Under the pieces are notes generated by a model. It saw only the letters and a program-made list of their open reading frames with translations. It was not told where the DNA came from and searched no databases. Positions 1 through 11,700 of a DNA stretch of 64,000 nucleotides are shown here, in pieces. Within the stretch, counting starts at the first letter, position 1, and the number at the start of each line of letters is the position of its first letter. The translations under genes were made by a program, and so were the position numbers. The DNA is from Gonium pectorale (lineage: Eukaryota; Chlorophyta; Chlorophyceae; Chlamydomonadales; Volvocaceae): NCBI GenBank assembly GCA_001584585.1, contig LSYV01000041.1, positions 113,361 to 177,360 of the forward strand, read 5' to 3'.

Positions 1-195
1 AGGGCCGCGGGCGCCACGTAGCGGGATCGTGTAGCGGGAACTATGCGTAATGGGTTCTTGGGCTGCCGGCTAGAATGCCAGACTGCTCGACTGCTCGACT
101 GCTCGACTGTTTGCCTTGCCTCGCTCGCCTACCTCGCCTAGTCTGTTTGCAGCCTGTCCACAAGCATGCTCATTCGCATTTCGTAACACACACAC

Positions 196-624
196 CTGCT
201 GGGAGTGCGTGCAGTAGCCCGTGAGGGAGACGGGCGAGCTGCTCACGAGGTACGTGGCCGCCACGGGCGTCAGCGCGAAGCAGCCGGGGGCGGGGCTGTC
301 CAGCAGACCGAGGGCTGTGCATGCGCGGCAGAGGCGGTCGAGCCCGTCCACCGACACGCCCTTCCCGTCGCCGTCGCCGTCGCCTTCCCCACGTCGGTTG
401 CGGACGGCGTCGGCGAGCTCCGGCACGGTTAGCTGCTTGCTGTCTCCAGCCGCTGCCAGACATTCAAATAAGCGGAGGTTTACGGCCGCGAACAGCGCCT
501 GGGAGGAGCGGAAGGCGTTGAGCAGGTCGAGGACGGGCGCGGGGTCGGGTCGGGTAGAGGGTTCGGCCATGGTTTGCTGGTTCCCGTGATTCCAAAAAAT
601 TGAGCTGGTAACGGATGGAGGCAT
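196..624 (-). CDS. ASMT-like O-methyltransferase, first exon (partial)
   Basis: This is the 5' exon of a minus-strand gene whose remainder lies left of the window. It encodes up to 143 residues ending at a CAG/GTGTGT donor (GT at 195-194) in phase 0. The stretch LDLLNAFRSSQALFAAVNL, followed by VDGLDRLCRACTALGLL and a FALTPVAATYLV segment, matches the N-terminal dimerisation and winged-helix region of acetylserotonin/hydroxyindole O-methyltransferases (plant caffeate-type OMT superfamily). The final YCTHSQQ corresponds to the conserved segment just before the SAM-binding domain. Translation could start at 624 or at the Met at 570 (MAEPSTRPD); the second gives the more usual N-terminus. A Gly-Asp repeat interrupts the domain (around 365-385). 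The SAM-binding half is not visible, so substrate is unknown; melatonin synthesis is only one possibility in this family. Confidence 0.8.
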
Positions 625-804
625 AAACTGCTTCAGTCCTCCTAGATGTGTGACCGATGCCGCGCAGCAGGTACGGCCGCTTAATTGGTTCTAACCGAAG
701 GTGGCAGACTGCGTGCTCCCTTAACTTGTGACGTGGTCCCATCGCGGTCTATAATTAACCAAATGAAATCCCAGCCCGTAACTGCCGAGCGCCCAGTGTA
801 ACCC
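625..804. promoter_or_regulatory. Divergent promoter between ASMT-like and chlorophyllase-like genes
   Basis: Only about 180 bp separates the outermost possible start codons of two divergently transcribed genes, so both probably use this segment. A TATA-like TATAATTA lies at 750-757, 48 bp before the plus-strand ATG. An ATG at 763 opens a 12-codon frame that stops at 799-801, three bases before the chlorophyllase start. Whether it is transcribed depends on where the mRNA begins. Confidence 0.5.
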
Positions 805-3800
805 ATGTGCCGACGAGTTCGCTCCCTTGCATTGCTAGCAATGGCTGCGCTCGTAGCAGCTTCTCCACGGGGGGCTTTGGCACAAGACTTTACGTCCATG
901 GGCCCCTATCCAATCGTCAGCCTGACACAGAAGGTCACCATCGTGCCCGATGGCAACACCAGCTCGGTGAACCTGGACGTCAACGTCACTTACCCCTCGA
1001 ATGGTCCGGCGCCCTTCCCTGTACTCTTCATGTTCAACGGCTTTCAGGTCCGCGCGGGGAGGGAGCAGGCCCCCGAGGGGCACTGCCGCAGGGGTTTGCC
1101 GCGCCGCGTTTGCTCCTGGGTGTGGGTCGTGCGCTCCTCTGGCGAGAGCGCCTGAAGAACCATTTACGCACAGAGATTACCAACGGCAACACGTAGCTTG
1201 GGCAGAGAGGTCTGGCGTTGCGGCCGTTGCTGCCTGCAATGGCTGCCCGAGATGCGTACCGGTATCGCCGACTCCCTCCGCCGGCGTCGTCCCCACATGC
1301 CCCGTCCCCACCCGGCCCCCTCCTTCCCACTCCAGGCGCGTGCGTCGTGGTACGGCGGCATTGTACGGCACGTTGCCTCCTGGGGCTACGTGGTGGTGCA
1401 GTACACGCACACGGGGCTACTCCCCATCGTGGTCGATCGGGTCGAGGTACGGCAGACCGATATTCGGTCCGAACCGAAAGTTCTAGCCCATGCTGCTGTC
1501 ATGCCTGCTCTTCAGCCACTGCCTGCAAGTTCGTTGGTCGCCGTCCACCCTGACGAGCTGACGCCGCGCCGTCACCGCCGGACCTCGGCGCCGCCTACGC
1601 CGTCGCTGCCAGTCCGACCCTGAGCCCTTGCGATTTCTGTCGCCGGCCTCCTGCAGCCTGTTATGGTATCCTACGCCCCATGCACATCCACACCCACTGC
1701 CCTCGCTCATAGGCTCAGCCTCAGGGCCGGGATACCGACCCTTGGGCCATCCATCAGTAACCTCGACGGTTTCCTTTCGGAGCGTAGCGTAGTAACTGCC
1801 CTGTACCCCGCCCCTTGGCCGCCCACAGCTCGGCTACCTGTCCCCGCTGCTGGCGTGGGTTGGCGCCCGGGGCCGCGCGGACGGCAGCCCCCTCCGCGGA
1901 CTGCCCGACACGGCCCGCCTCGTGGTCATGGGGCACAGCCGGGGCGGCAAGCTGGCGGCGCTACACTTCGCAGGTGCGGCGCGGCGCGGCGCGGCGCGGT
2001 GCGGTGCGGAACGGGGTGCTGTGGCATGGTGCGCGGCGGTGTGATGAGGGGGACGGTACAACGTGGAGCTTGAGAGGTCGGGCTCACTGCCTTTCGGCGG
2101 CACCGCGTCTGCTGGTGCGGGACGGGGGCAGACGGGCGCCGAGTCTCCGGGACTGGATGTCTGCCAATGGGCTCGATGCAGCTGTCTCGGTAGCAGTGGG
2201 AGGACACGGGGCGCGCGCCGACATTGGATTCGTGGCCACTCCACGGTAGCTTACAACCCGGTTCTTGCCACGCTTCCAGTCCCCGCCTTGCGCCCGTGGA
2301 TTCGCCAGTGTGTCGCTTCCTGTCTGGATGGCCGTGCTCCTCCTCCATACTCCACACGGCCCACTGCGTCCTAGCGCCCCGCCCCGCGTCCGCTTGGTGC
2401 CTGACGCCCTAGACACGGATGCTTCCTAACTTGTCAGACCGGACTGTTTATTACATCCAGGCCGTCGCGACATCTCGGCGGCCGTGCTCCTGGACCCGAT
2501 CGACAACACGTCCATGGCGCCCGAGGGGCCCGACTATCCCTCAGCCGCCAAGGCGCTCGCCGCCGCCAACCGCACTGCCGCAATCGTGGGTGGGTGCGAG
2601 GCTGTGGCGTGCGAAAGGGCGTCCGCTAGTCGTTCGTTGGGGATCCAGAGCCGCTAGCCGCATCGCGGCGGTGGTACACCTGTACTTAAGTGAGGGAGAC
2701 GGGGGCGATTGAGGGACCGCAACCGCAGGATGGCTCCCCTGGCGATGGAAGCGCGGTGCGGCTCGTGTCTGTGGGGGCAAGTCGCAGTGGCTAGTGCCCT
2801 GTGCGGCGCCACCTGTTTTGGTGTTCCTGTCTTCTCATCTCTTGGGATGCCATACCAGTGCGCAGGCGTTCCCTCTTCCCTGGCATGCTGGCATGCCCAC
2901 CCAGTTCCATGCTACAAAGTGGGGCAGAGTTGTACTGCGATGGCTTCTTTCTCCTGGCAGTGAGGGATGGATTCCTGCTGACTGTGACTCGGCGGCCACC
3001 CTGCCTCGGGTTTGCCTGCCTGTAGGGTCCGGCGTCAACGGCAGCTGCAACCCCGCGGGCGCCAACTACCCCAAGTTCTTCACGGCAATGGCACCAGGCA
3101 GCTGGCAGATGGTGGTGAAGCAGGTCGGGCGACGTTGGGCAGGGTCGCAGCGGGTGACATGGAGCGGGTCGTTCTAGCTTGGAAGCTTGAACGTGGAGTT
3201 GCGAATTCGTGGGTGGCCCTTTCTTTGTTGCATGTCGTGTGCACGGCACCTGGCAGGCAGTTGACTCAAATGCGTGCGGTGGTCGAGTTCTCCGAGGCTT
3301 TACGGCAAGCCCCGATGCCACGGCGCGCGCCGGCTGGCTGGCCCTGCTCCCGGCCTTGTTCCGGCTTTCTGCTACCCGCTGTGTTGTTTTTCAGTTGACG
3401 GCGATCACATCTGCTGGTGCGACGGCCCTCGCTCCCTCCTGCTGCACGTGTTTACTGCTTGTACAGGCCGGCCACATGCAGTACTGTCGTACTGGCAACC
3501 CGTTGCTCGACTGGGGGTTCGACAAGCTGTGCGGCAAGGGCCGTATCTCGGCGCAGGTGCGGCTCCGGCTCAGCGCTCTTGCGGGGGTATCGGCATGCGC
3601 TTGGCCAGCTTGCGTGCATGGCCACCTTGGCTTTGCAACGTTGGCTTGGTTGCCTTGCGAGGCGCAGTGGGCGTTTGGGTGAGTCATGAATGCTTGTCCT
3701 CTGGCCTGGGTGTCCATCCCCACAGGAGGTCATCACAGACGCTGCTGCCTTCGCGGTGGCTTGGCTGGAGTTGAGCTTCCGTGCCAAGCAGGTGCGGCAG

Positions 3801-4186
3801 GAAAGGGGCGAGACGGGGCGGGGCGGGGGCCTTGCAGGGGACTACAGGGCGTGCACCGCGGCTGCTCCGTAGAATGCGACTTTGTATGACGTAGGCTTCC
3901 GCACGCATCAGGCGCTGGATTGACGTGTGTACATGGCTCTTGATATCCCGATCTCAACACGTCGTGGCTTCCTCTCCGGCTTCATCTCGAACCTTGCCAC
4001 CCGGGCCCTCGCCATCTTCCGGCCTCGCCGCTTCCGCAGGCGCAGTCCGGCCTCGCTCGTTTCAAGGGCTGGGTGCAGAGCCAGGTGGCCAGCGGCGCCG
4101 TCTCTTTCGACGTCAAGGAGGCTCCGGTGACGGCGCCGGCCACGTCAGCAGGCGGCCGAGCGGCCAGCCAGGTCCCCAGGGCGTAG
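805..4186 (+). CDS. CLH: Chlorophyllase-like alpha/beta hydrolase (secretory signal)
   Basis: Eight exons: 805-1047, 1336-1446, 1829-1973, 2461-2589, 3026-3123, 3467-3556, 3726-3791, 4040-4186, giving 342 residues with every phase closing, close to usual chlorophyllase size. Chlorophyllases remove the phytol tail of chlorophyll. The serine-hydrolase elbow is GHSRGG (Ser155), the acid is probably Asp178 in LLDPID, and the histidine is His245 in AGHMQ, in the family's order. VIGTG-like and NP..NY.KFF segments (exon 5) also match chlorophyllase. Residues 1-27 form a hydrophobic leader ending ALA-Q, suggesting secretory or thylakoid-lumen/plastid routing. The gene is divergent to an ASMT-like gene. 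I saw no TGTAA signal in the nearby 3' flank. A different carboxylesterase of the same superfamily is possible, but the GHSRGG and AGHM motifs favour chlorophyllase or chlorophyll dephytylase. Confidence 0.88.
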
Positions 4187-4900
4187 GCGCGCGCTAGGTG
4201 GAGCGCCCAGCCCGTGAAGGACGGGCCCGTTGGAAAATACGGCATGACAACTCGGTAACACGGGAGCCAGAACGTGCGTCGGGCTCCAGTCAGGAGCCAA
4301 CAGCCAGGTCCTGGGACCAAACGGCGGGCATGGCCTGGCCGGAATCGTGGCCCCTCAAATGATGACTCCTGTCAGTGGAGGCCCTTTAATAACGTACGGC
4401 TGGGACCGGTTGCGAGGGCGAGGGCGAGGGTGAAGCGGGCCCTTGGAGCGGCGTGTTCGATGCGGGGCCCAGGATTTGCGACGCAGATGTGGCAGGCATG
4501 CACTTCGCATTAATCAAGCGACGGGCTTACTGCTGGCTTTCTGGCCTGACACGGTACGGCGGCGGCCCGCTGAGGAGGCTGAAGTAAGGTCGCGCGGCAA
4601 TGGTATCCGAGGTTACCCGTGAGGCCTTCTAGCGCCTGCTTGCCTCTCCATCGTGTACACCGTACCTGATGCATGGAGAACGAATGAAGATTCCCGATCA
4701 CTGCTGTGGGGGTTGCATACGTGCATAGTTACGCCAACGGGGTTGACACATTGTGCAGGTATGCGCTAACCGAAGTGCGCGAGGTGCAGCGATGTACGCT
4801 TTGGCGGGGACTGTTCGGTTGTGGGCTTGTCTGGGCGCACAGCACAGGGCTAGATGGGTTGCAGTCAGGGGCCACGTGCTGCTTCGCACATTGAGGCCGT

Positions 4901-4919
4901 AAAACCCTAAAACCCTAAA
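4901..4919. repeat. Interstitial telomeric repeat (CCCTAAAA units)
   Basis: The tract AAAACCCTAAAACCCTAAA is about 2.4 units of CCCTAAAA, the complement of the TTTTAGGG repeat used at Chlamydomonas-type telomeres. It lies in non-coding DNA. It is too short to be a chromosome end and could be a double-strand-break repair scar or a chance match. Confidence 0.6.
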
Positions 4920-5112
4920 GGCCTAGAAGTAGGCGCAGGCTCATCTTTGCGGGCAGTGCTCGGGGCCGCTGTGTGAGAAGAAGAGCCATGGCAAGATATG
5001 TATTTGTGGCCCCTGGTGGATGTAGACCTGAACGGCGTTAATCTGGTGAGACACGCCCGTTTACCGTTTCCCCCATCGTGTCATACTCTTTACACGTCGA
5101 GCCACCGGGCGT

Positions 5113-5190
5113 GTGGTTCCAAAAAGAGAAATCTGTCGAGAAAGAGGGAGCCCGCCTTTACGGTCATACACACCCGAAGGCGCAGGCGGG
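5113..5190. repeat. Dispersed repeat copy 1 (diverged)
   Basis: This copy shares a core of the form CTTTACGG.CATACACACCCG and the following AAGGCG with copies near 31.1, 43.4 and 54.4 kb. It has no coding capacity. It is the most diverged of the four copies. Confidence 0.45.
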
Positions 5191-6112
5191 CGGGTACAAT
5201 GCAAGGCATCTGACGTTGCCCTGCTGACGGCGACTTGCCTCAATGGGTGCGCAGTGTGGCACGTACGACACGCCCACGCTCGGGTAAGGATGAGGGGGGC
5301 CTCGAATCGTGGCAACCCAGCTGCTCCTCATTTTGTTGGCCGTCGTGGCTTGCGGGCCGTGCTGTAGAAACTTGCACATGAGAGGTGGCTTTTGTGCACT
5401 TGCCGTGTCCTGATGGCCACTTGACAACTATCGAGCTGTTTTGGGAAGGTACATCAGTTTCCAAATTGGACTGCTTCTTCAGCAGCATGAGGGTAGCCAG
5501 CCTTCCGTTTACATCGGTTGACTTGACATTTCCATCCGATATCTTAGGGCTTTGGTTTATCATGCGGATGAGGTCAGGGGCACAAGGACGGGGACTGGGC
5601 GGCTACAGACACAGCTATCAAGCATTGCAGTTCGTAGGGCTCTGGGTTAAGCCAAAATCTTCGCGCAAAAGCACACCACAACCCTCCCAACGGCTTGCCA
5701 TCACCATCACCATCTCCCACCTCTCGATTAACGAAGCAGACGACATAAAATGAACGTTCATACGCCGACTTAAACATACACATCAACCGGGTTTAGTAAT
5801 TTCTCGGCGCTTCTCCTCCTTTGGCCGCACCCCTGTCCGACCTTCTGTACAAAAGATAAAGGTAAAGGACCCAAAAAAGGCGCCAAAACGACCACAAGCA
5901 TAAAACGGAGAGAACACGAAAGACTTCACATTCACACGGTACATGCACCGAACGACAACAGCAATTGAATGATCAACACCTCAATGCACCGGGGAGGCAG
6001 GCACAGCGGCTGTGCGCCCCATGACTCTTACGCAGTAAGCGACGGCAACGCTTGTTTACCCCCGCGTGTAACGACCGCAATCAACCTTTGCCACGGGCAG
6101 ACCGGCGAGTGC

Positions 6113-6117
6113 TTACA
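6113..6117 (-). terminator. Possible poly(A) signal TGTAA for the DUF506 gene
   Basis: TTACA on the plus strand reads TGTAA on the minus strand, about 1.3 kb after the DUF506 stop codon. TGTAA is the usual algal poly(A) signal. The distance is long, so this is a candidate only. Confidence 0.25.
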
Positions 6118-7420
6118 CAGCCGTCGTGCCAACGTGGGATTCATCGGTAGTAAGAAAGCATCGACAAGCAGTGAGGGGCACAGCTGCCGGGCAAGGGCCC
6201 TGGCGACAAGCCATGGGGGACCGGGGCACTCACCGCCAGAGTGTGCCGATCCGCCGACTCGCACGCCAGCTTGGAACCGCTGGCTAGCCGCCAACAACCG
6301 ACGCCACAGCGAACGCTGTGCCCGCAACCCCACACATCAACGTCAACCACACACGGGGACAAAGCCGGCGTCGAGAAAGACCCCGACAAAACAACGCATG
6401 AGGGGAGAGGCAGTCGCACACAGGAGATGAAGAGAGGCCACATGCTGCACGCCCAGCCCTCCAGGCCACACATGCAGAAGGCCTTCGGTTACGTACCGGC
6501 GCGGAACCGGTCGCCCCGCGTTCACAGAACGGTGTGTTCGGCGAACATGGCAGCGTGCCCTTGCAGGTGATGCGGAAACCCATTACTACGCACAGCACAA
6601 AAATAGGCACGAAAGAAGGCGACTCAAGCCCTGGCGGTGGGCACCGCAGCACGGCGTTCCTGCCCGGAACTTGCGAGCGGCCAGTTGGCACGCCAAACCG
6701 CCGCACGGTACAACGCGCACATGCCGAGCAGCGGAGTGCAAGTCCCTTCACTCGACTCGGGCCTTCGTCACTCGCGAGTGCATCACACAGGGCCAAGACA
6801 GCGAGGTCCACAACGAGGCAACTGCTCTCCAACACGCAATTCAACCCGACGTGACATGTCATGCTACAACTGTGGCGCCCTGAAGGCCAACATCCCGGGG
6901 GTCAATCACACTGCCAAGCGAGCCTGGCGCTTGCGCCTGCACGAGGGCATCATTCCCTGGGGGAGCGCCGACCTCGACGCGTAGACGCAACAAAAGGCGG
7001 CCAGCGTACTAGTCGTGCAGGCACAGCTGTGCAGACAGCAAACACATGAATGCGAAAGGGGGTCCGCCAAAAACGCTGCAGACACATAAACGCAAACAGC
7101 TCCCATTCGCACACACGGGCGGGTGGGCCTCCCATCCCGGCACCGCGCAGGGTGCGCGTGCACGGGCCCCACGCGAAGCCCCCTCGCTCCCATACTAGCC
7201 CCGAAGCCCCAACTCCACTCTTCGAGCGCCCATCTCCCTGTCAGTCCTGCTTGCAAAGCTATAGCCTTGCAAAACCAGTAATCCGCTTTGCTCCGACGAT
7301 GAATAGCATTGCAGTCTTACTCACGGCGGGCTGGGACTCCAGTCACCGCGATGCTGCAATAGCGTTGCAGCAACAGCTCAGCGACACGAAACCACAAACA
7401 TCATTCATTGTTCGTTGAGC

Positions 7421-8413
7421 TTAGCCAGACTTGGCCACCAGCGACCAGCGCGAGAGAATGGAGCTGCTGCTGCGCCAGGGCGGCAGGGAGTTGCCCGTTG
7501 CCTCGAAGCTCCACTTCATCTCCCGGCATATGAGCTGCACCATCTCCTGGAGCTGGCTGTACGGCGCCACGACCTCCTCCGGTACGGCCGCGAGTACCTG
7601 CCGATAGCGCTCCGTGGCATACACGGACCCGATGCAGAAGTGTTCCCGAAAGCTCGCCTCCACGACGAGGGGCTGGGGCCCACACCCCGAGACCACCACG
7701 TACTCGTGCGCCAGGCGGAGCGCGCTGGCAGCTGCGTGCGATGCGTGCCGTGCGACGCGCTGGGCGTCGTACCCGCAGCCCCGGAGGGCGGCGGCCAGGG
7801 ATAACATATCGACAGCAGCGCCTTGCCGCTTGAGTGCCCGCACGTCCTCTAGGATCTGTCGGTGTGGAAAGGAGGTGGAAGGAATCATGAGGGAAATAAT
7901 ATTATTGAGGAGGGTGATGAGGCAGCTGGGCAAGCTGGAAAGGGTGGTCCAAATTTCGAGGCAAATGGCCAAGGTATGGGGTCCGCATAGAAGTCAAACA
8001 AAGGGCAAGAAATCACTGGGTAGGGCGGCGTGGGTAACCCCCGCGTCAAACCAGTCCTGGCCCGCCGCCGCAGGGAAGATCGAGAGCCTCGTTTGACCAC
8101 ACCGCCCCTTTTGTGAATTAAATTTAGCGAAATATTGATTACCTTTTCGGCCACTGGCGAAGGCTGGGGCGCAAAGTCGAGGCTGCTGTCGGCCACTTCC
8201 TTTCGCGACCGGCTGGAGCGCGACGTGTAATTCCGGCTGAATTTGATGGAACTTGGGACGCTGCTGCACACGTCGTCCAGGCCGGGAATCTGCAAGAGGC
8301 GAAAAGGCAGCGGTTGAGACTTGAGCCTGACACGTGCCCGAACTGGTTTCGCAGCTCACGAGCCCGAGCGCCGCGTTTGCGAGACCTTCGACATGCTTAA
8401 TTATTGCCAGCAT
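7421..8413 (-). CDS. DUF506 / PDDEXK-like plant-type protein
   Basis: Three phase-0 exons (8413-8360, 8289-8143, 7855-7421) give 211 residues. The last exon carries the family signature: a LAAALRGCGYDA segment, a central strand EYVVVSG, LVVEASFREHFCIGS, a Y..VLAAVPEEVV helix, the helix LQEMVQLICREMKWSF, and LPPWRSSSSILSRW at the C-terminus. This order matches plant DUF506 proteins (PF04720, PDDEXK-like nuclease fold). Their biochemical role is poorly known; most are predicted nucleus- or plastid-localised and stress- or nutrient-responsive. The middle exon is Ser/Arg-rich and probably disordered. The start at 8413 (MLAIIKHVEGLAN) is the only Met before the first donor (GTGAGC at 8359), but a further 5' exon is possible. 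It is divergent to the thioesterase gene, 376 bp away. Confidence 0.75.
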
Positions 8414-8789
8414 TCAAAGCAGCGAAGTCCGATCAAGCCGCCGGGGCGGCGTCCTTAGCACAGCGACCACCACAGAGACCGCGGGCGCCTCCATTATTCT
8501 TAAGCTGCCTGCATTGGTCTCACCTCAACAGAAAACATGAGGCTCCCAGCGGCCGAAGTAGCTGCGTCGAGGCGCGTCATAGCAAGCCTCCAACGTGTGT
8601 CCTTCAACGCGGCTTAATTCACCAAAAAGTATTGTCCGATGTATGGGCGCAGGTGTGGAAGTGCTGCTGGTCGAGTGGGCAGTTGCTTGAATCTCGCTGC
8701 CAAAAAATCATACGTACGGCAGAAAATGGCTTCCACTATAGAGGTGTTTCACATTATGTGCACAGAGTGTAATTTTATAGCAGCTTGGG
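8414..8789. promoter_or_regulatory. Divergent intergenic region between DUF506 and thioesterase genes
   Basis: This 376-bp segment separates two divergent start codons and must hold both promoters and 5' leaders. I see no clear TATA box. It contains several TACGG elements and short AT-rich stretches. Confidence 0.4.
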
Positions 8790-11700
8790 ATGCAGGACGC
8801 AACCTGCAAGAGCCGGGTTGACCGTGAGGTTGAAGAAGGCGGGTCGCGCGAAGTTACAGAGCTGCGGGAGAGGGTCGCGCAGCTTGAAACACAGCTTCGG
8901 GCGCTCCTCGGGGCGGAGCGTAGTCCCGGCCCATTGGCAGGTGGGCTCGACGGGAGAGGCGGGTGTGACGTCGCGGCACGCGTGTGCGCGTTGGTTTCGC
9001 TGAGGGGCCATAGTTTGTTCCTCAAAAGGTCCACTGTGAGTTGAGAGGCGGCCCTGTGCCATGGCGGCCCCCGGGTCCGCGTGCGGATATGTGCGGTTGG
9101 TTGAGGGGAAGGGAAGGCTTGTGCGACATACATAAACAGAGCAAGTGCAATTGGTCGCCTGCGATAAAGTGGCTCTCTGCAAGTTGCCGCCTGCTCTGGC
9201 CTGCCCCCACGGAACCGCAGTGACCGCCAACGGCCTAGCAGTGCCGCCTGGCGGTGTGGCTGATCGCGATTATCAGGCATCCGCATGCGATAGCAATGCG
9301 ACAGCCCCGAGCACGGTCCCAGCGATTGCTCCGTCGCCCGCCGGTTCTGCGCCCATGCCAACGGTGCCGGTGGCCATGGCAGCCACCCGCGTGGTGATGC
9401 ACCAGCTGGTCATGCCCTCGGACGTCAACGTCCTGGGGATTTGCACGGGCGGCCAGGTAGGCCGCGCTTGTACGTGTATGGCGGAGAGAGCTTTCGAAGC
9501 GTTGCGTCCTCTACATAAAGCGGGCTGTGGCATTGTGGTCTTCCCAGCATGGCTCCTGGGGTCAGCGAGTTCGCATACGGCCCCTGTGGCGGTTACGGGT
9601 TACGCTCTGGGCCGTCTGCTGGCGCTGCTTTTTTGCCCGTACCCTGCGCGCAGCGACCTCCCGACCGCAGGCCGGGGCCCCCACTTTGTTGGGCAGCTAA
9701 TCGCACCGTCCTACCACCAGGAACCCCAGCCCCTCACTCTGTCTCTCGCCCGCCAAGGGACCCCGCGTGGGCGCATTGGGTCGCAGCCCACCCCTGCCCC
9801 CGCTTCCCGCTGCGCGCTGCTCCGCGATGCGGCCCGCCTGCCCGCCTGCCCGCCATCCGCTGCGCCCCCCAGGTGCTGAGCTGGATCGACCTGTGCGCTG
9901 GCCTGTCGGCCAAGACGCTGGCGCACGGCCCGTGCGTGACTGCCTCGGTGGATGCGGTGCACTTCCTTCGCCCCACGCGGCTGGGCTGCGTGGTGATCAT
10001 CGCGGCCATGGTGGCGCGCACCTTCCACACCAGCATGGAGGTGGGTACGGCATGTACGACGGCACTTACGGCGGGCAGCTTGCACGCGCTGCGCGAGTCT
10101 TGCGTACCGAGCGATCTTGGCTAAGGGTCAACCAGGGGGAAGGACAGCGAGCGGGCGACACAGCGCTTCGGTGTTGCTCGTGGGAGGGGCTCTGGGACCC
10201 TCAGGCTGGAGGGGCTTAGCCAGCGACGTTGCGTTTTGAAAAGTAAACAGATGCATCCGTAGCCGAGTGAAATCTTACAAACCTGTCCTGTTGGGTCAGA
10301 TGCGTGGAGCTGAGCTGCATTGGTGCCGCGTGGCCTTGCACACGTCCTTATGCTCCACCACGCTGCCATCCCCCGTTTTTCCTTCACTTCGATCCCCGCT
10401 AGGTCTGAAACCCAGCCCCTGGCTTTCCTGCATTCAGGTGGTGGTCGTGGTGGAGAGTGAGGACATGCGAACGGGCGTGCGGCACCACTGCTGCTCGGCG
10501 CACCTGACCTTTGTGGTGCGGGGAGGGGCGGCAGGGGGGCTGCCGCGCGTGCACCCCACCACGGCCGAGCACCGCGCCGTGTGGGGCGGCGCCGAGCTGC
10601 GGCGGCAGCAGCGCCTGGAGCGCCGCGCGCGCATGCGGAACAGCCCCGAGCTGCGGGAGGCGGAGCAGATGTGCCGGTGCGTGGCGGGAGAGCGGGAGGG
10701 CGGGAATGAAGCGGCGGGGAGGGTGCCCGGCCAGGGCTTATGGTGGTGTGGGACGCTCACGACCGAGCGCATTAGGGGTCAGGTCCTCGCCCTGGGAGCC
10801 GCTTTCGGTGGGGCACAGAGGAGATGAGTGTCGCGGAGTGTGGGGAGGACGTTGTGGTGAGAGAAGAGGATTGGGTCCGCATGTGCGTGTCTGGGCAAGA
10901 AGCAGGGATACTGATGGTTGGGCGTTTGGGAAGGAGCGGTCAGGGACTTGCAGATGGACGACCCCTGGTGGGTTTTGGGGTGCGGTGCGGCGGCGAGCCA
11001 CGAGCCACCGAGGGCGGAAGGCATGCGTCCGCTAGGACGGTAGGATGGCGGAAAGAGGGCGGGAGGGGTGAATGCACGCGGGGAGGAGAGTTGCTCGGGG
11101 CCGGCAGGGGAGGCGCGCTTTGCTGTACGAGTGGTTTTCGGGGCGCACAGCGGTCCTCCGCTGTTGCCGCTCACCTGGTGCTGAACCGTATGCGCGCATG
11201 CATCCCGCCCTAGCAGTAACCCCGCCCCCGTGGCGATGGAGATGCGGGATCTGCGTTTCACGCCTCCGCCTTGCGCCCAGTCGTCCGCGATGGCGTCGCA
11301 GTGTCCTCTGGATGCTTCGGTAGTATACCCCAACCATCCACACTGTAGGCAATCCAAATGGCCCCTGCGCCACCGCTCAGCCGTTCCCCTCGCCCCCGCC
11401 ACTTGGCCCCCTCAGACTGCAGCCGATCACACACCGAGAGGGCGGCCCCACCCTGCCCCCAGCCGTGACGCTGCTACCGCACGAATCGCCCCTCGCGCGG
11501 GCAGCGTCCGCGGGCGGGCATCCGCCGCCGCTCTCGCCCGGCCGCCAGCCGCCGCCGGCGCCATGGGACCTGTCGCCGCCGGAGCCCGCCGCCACCGGCT
11601 GCGATGACGGAGCGACGCCATCGCCGTCGCTGCTGCCGCCGCCGCTGCCACCGTTGCTGCCGCGGCGGCAGCGGGTGCCGCCTACCTGCACCACAGCCTA

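Larger units (their letters stand above)
4187..7420. other. Intergenic region, no gene seen
   Basis: No splice-compatible coding series was found. The segment holds the 3' flank of the chlorophyllase gene, a short telomere-like tract near 4.9 kb, one copy of a dispersed repeat near 5.1 kb, an AT-richer stretch around 5.4-6.0 kb and, nearer 7.4 kb, probably the 3' UTR of the minus-strand DUF506 gene. Confidence 0.5.

Noticed and set aside
1975..2060. GCGGC/GCGGT-rich run resembling a structured element
   Set aside because: It is an intron-start microsatellite in the chlorophyllase gene with no supporting pairing or conservation.
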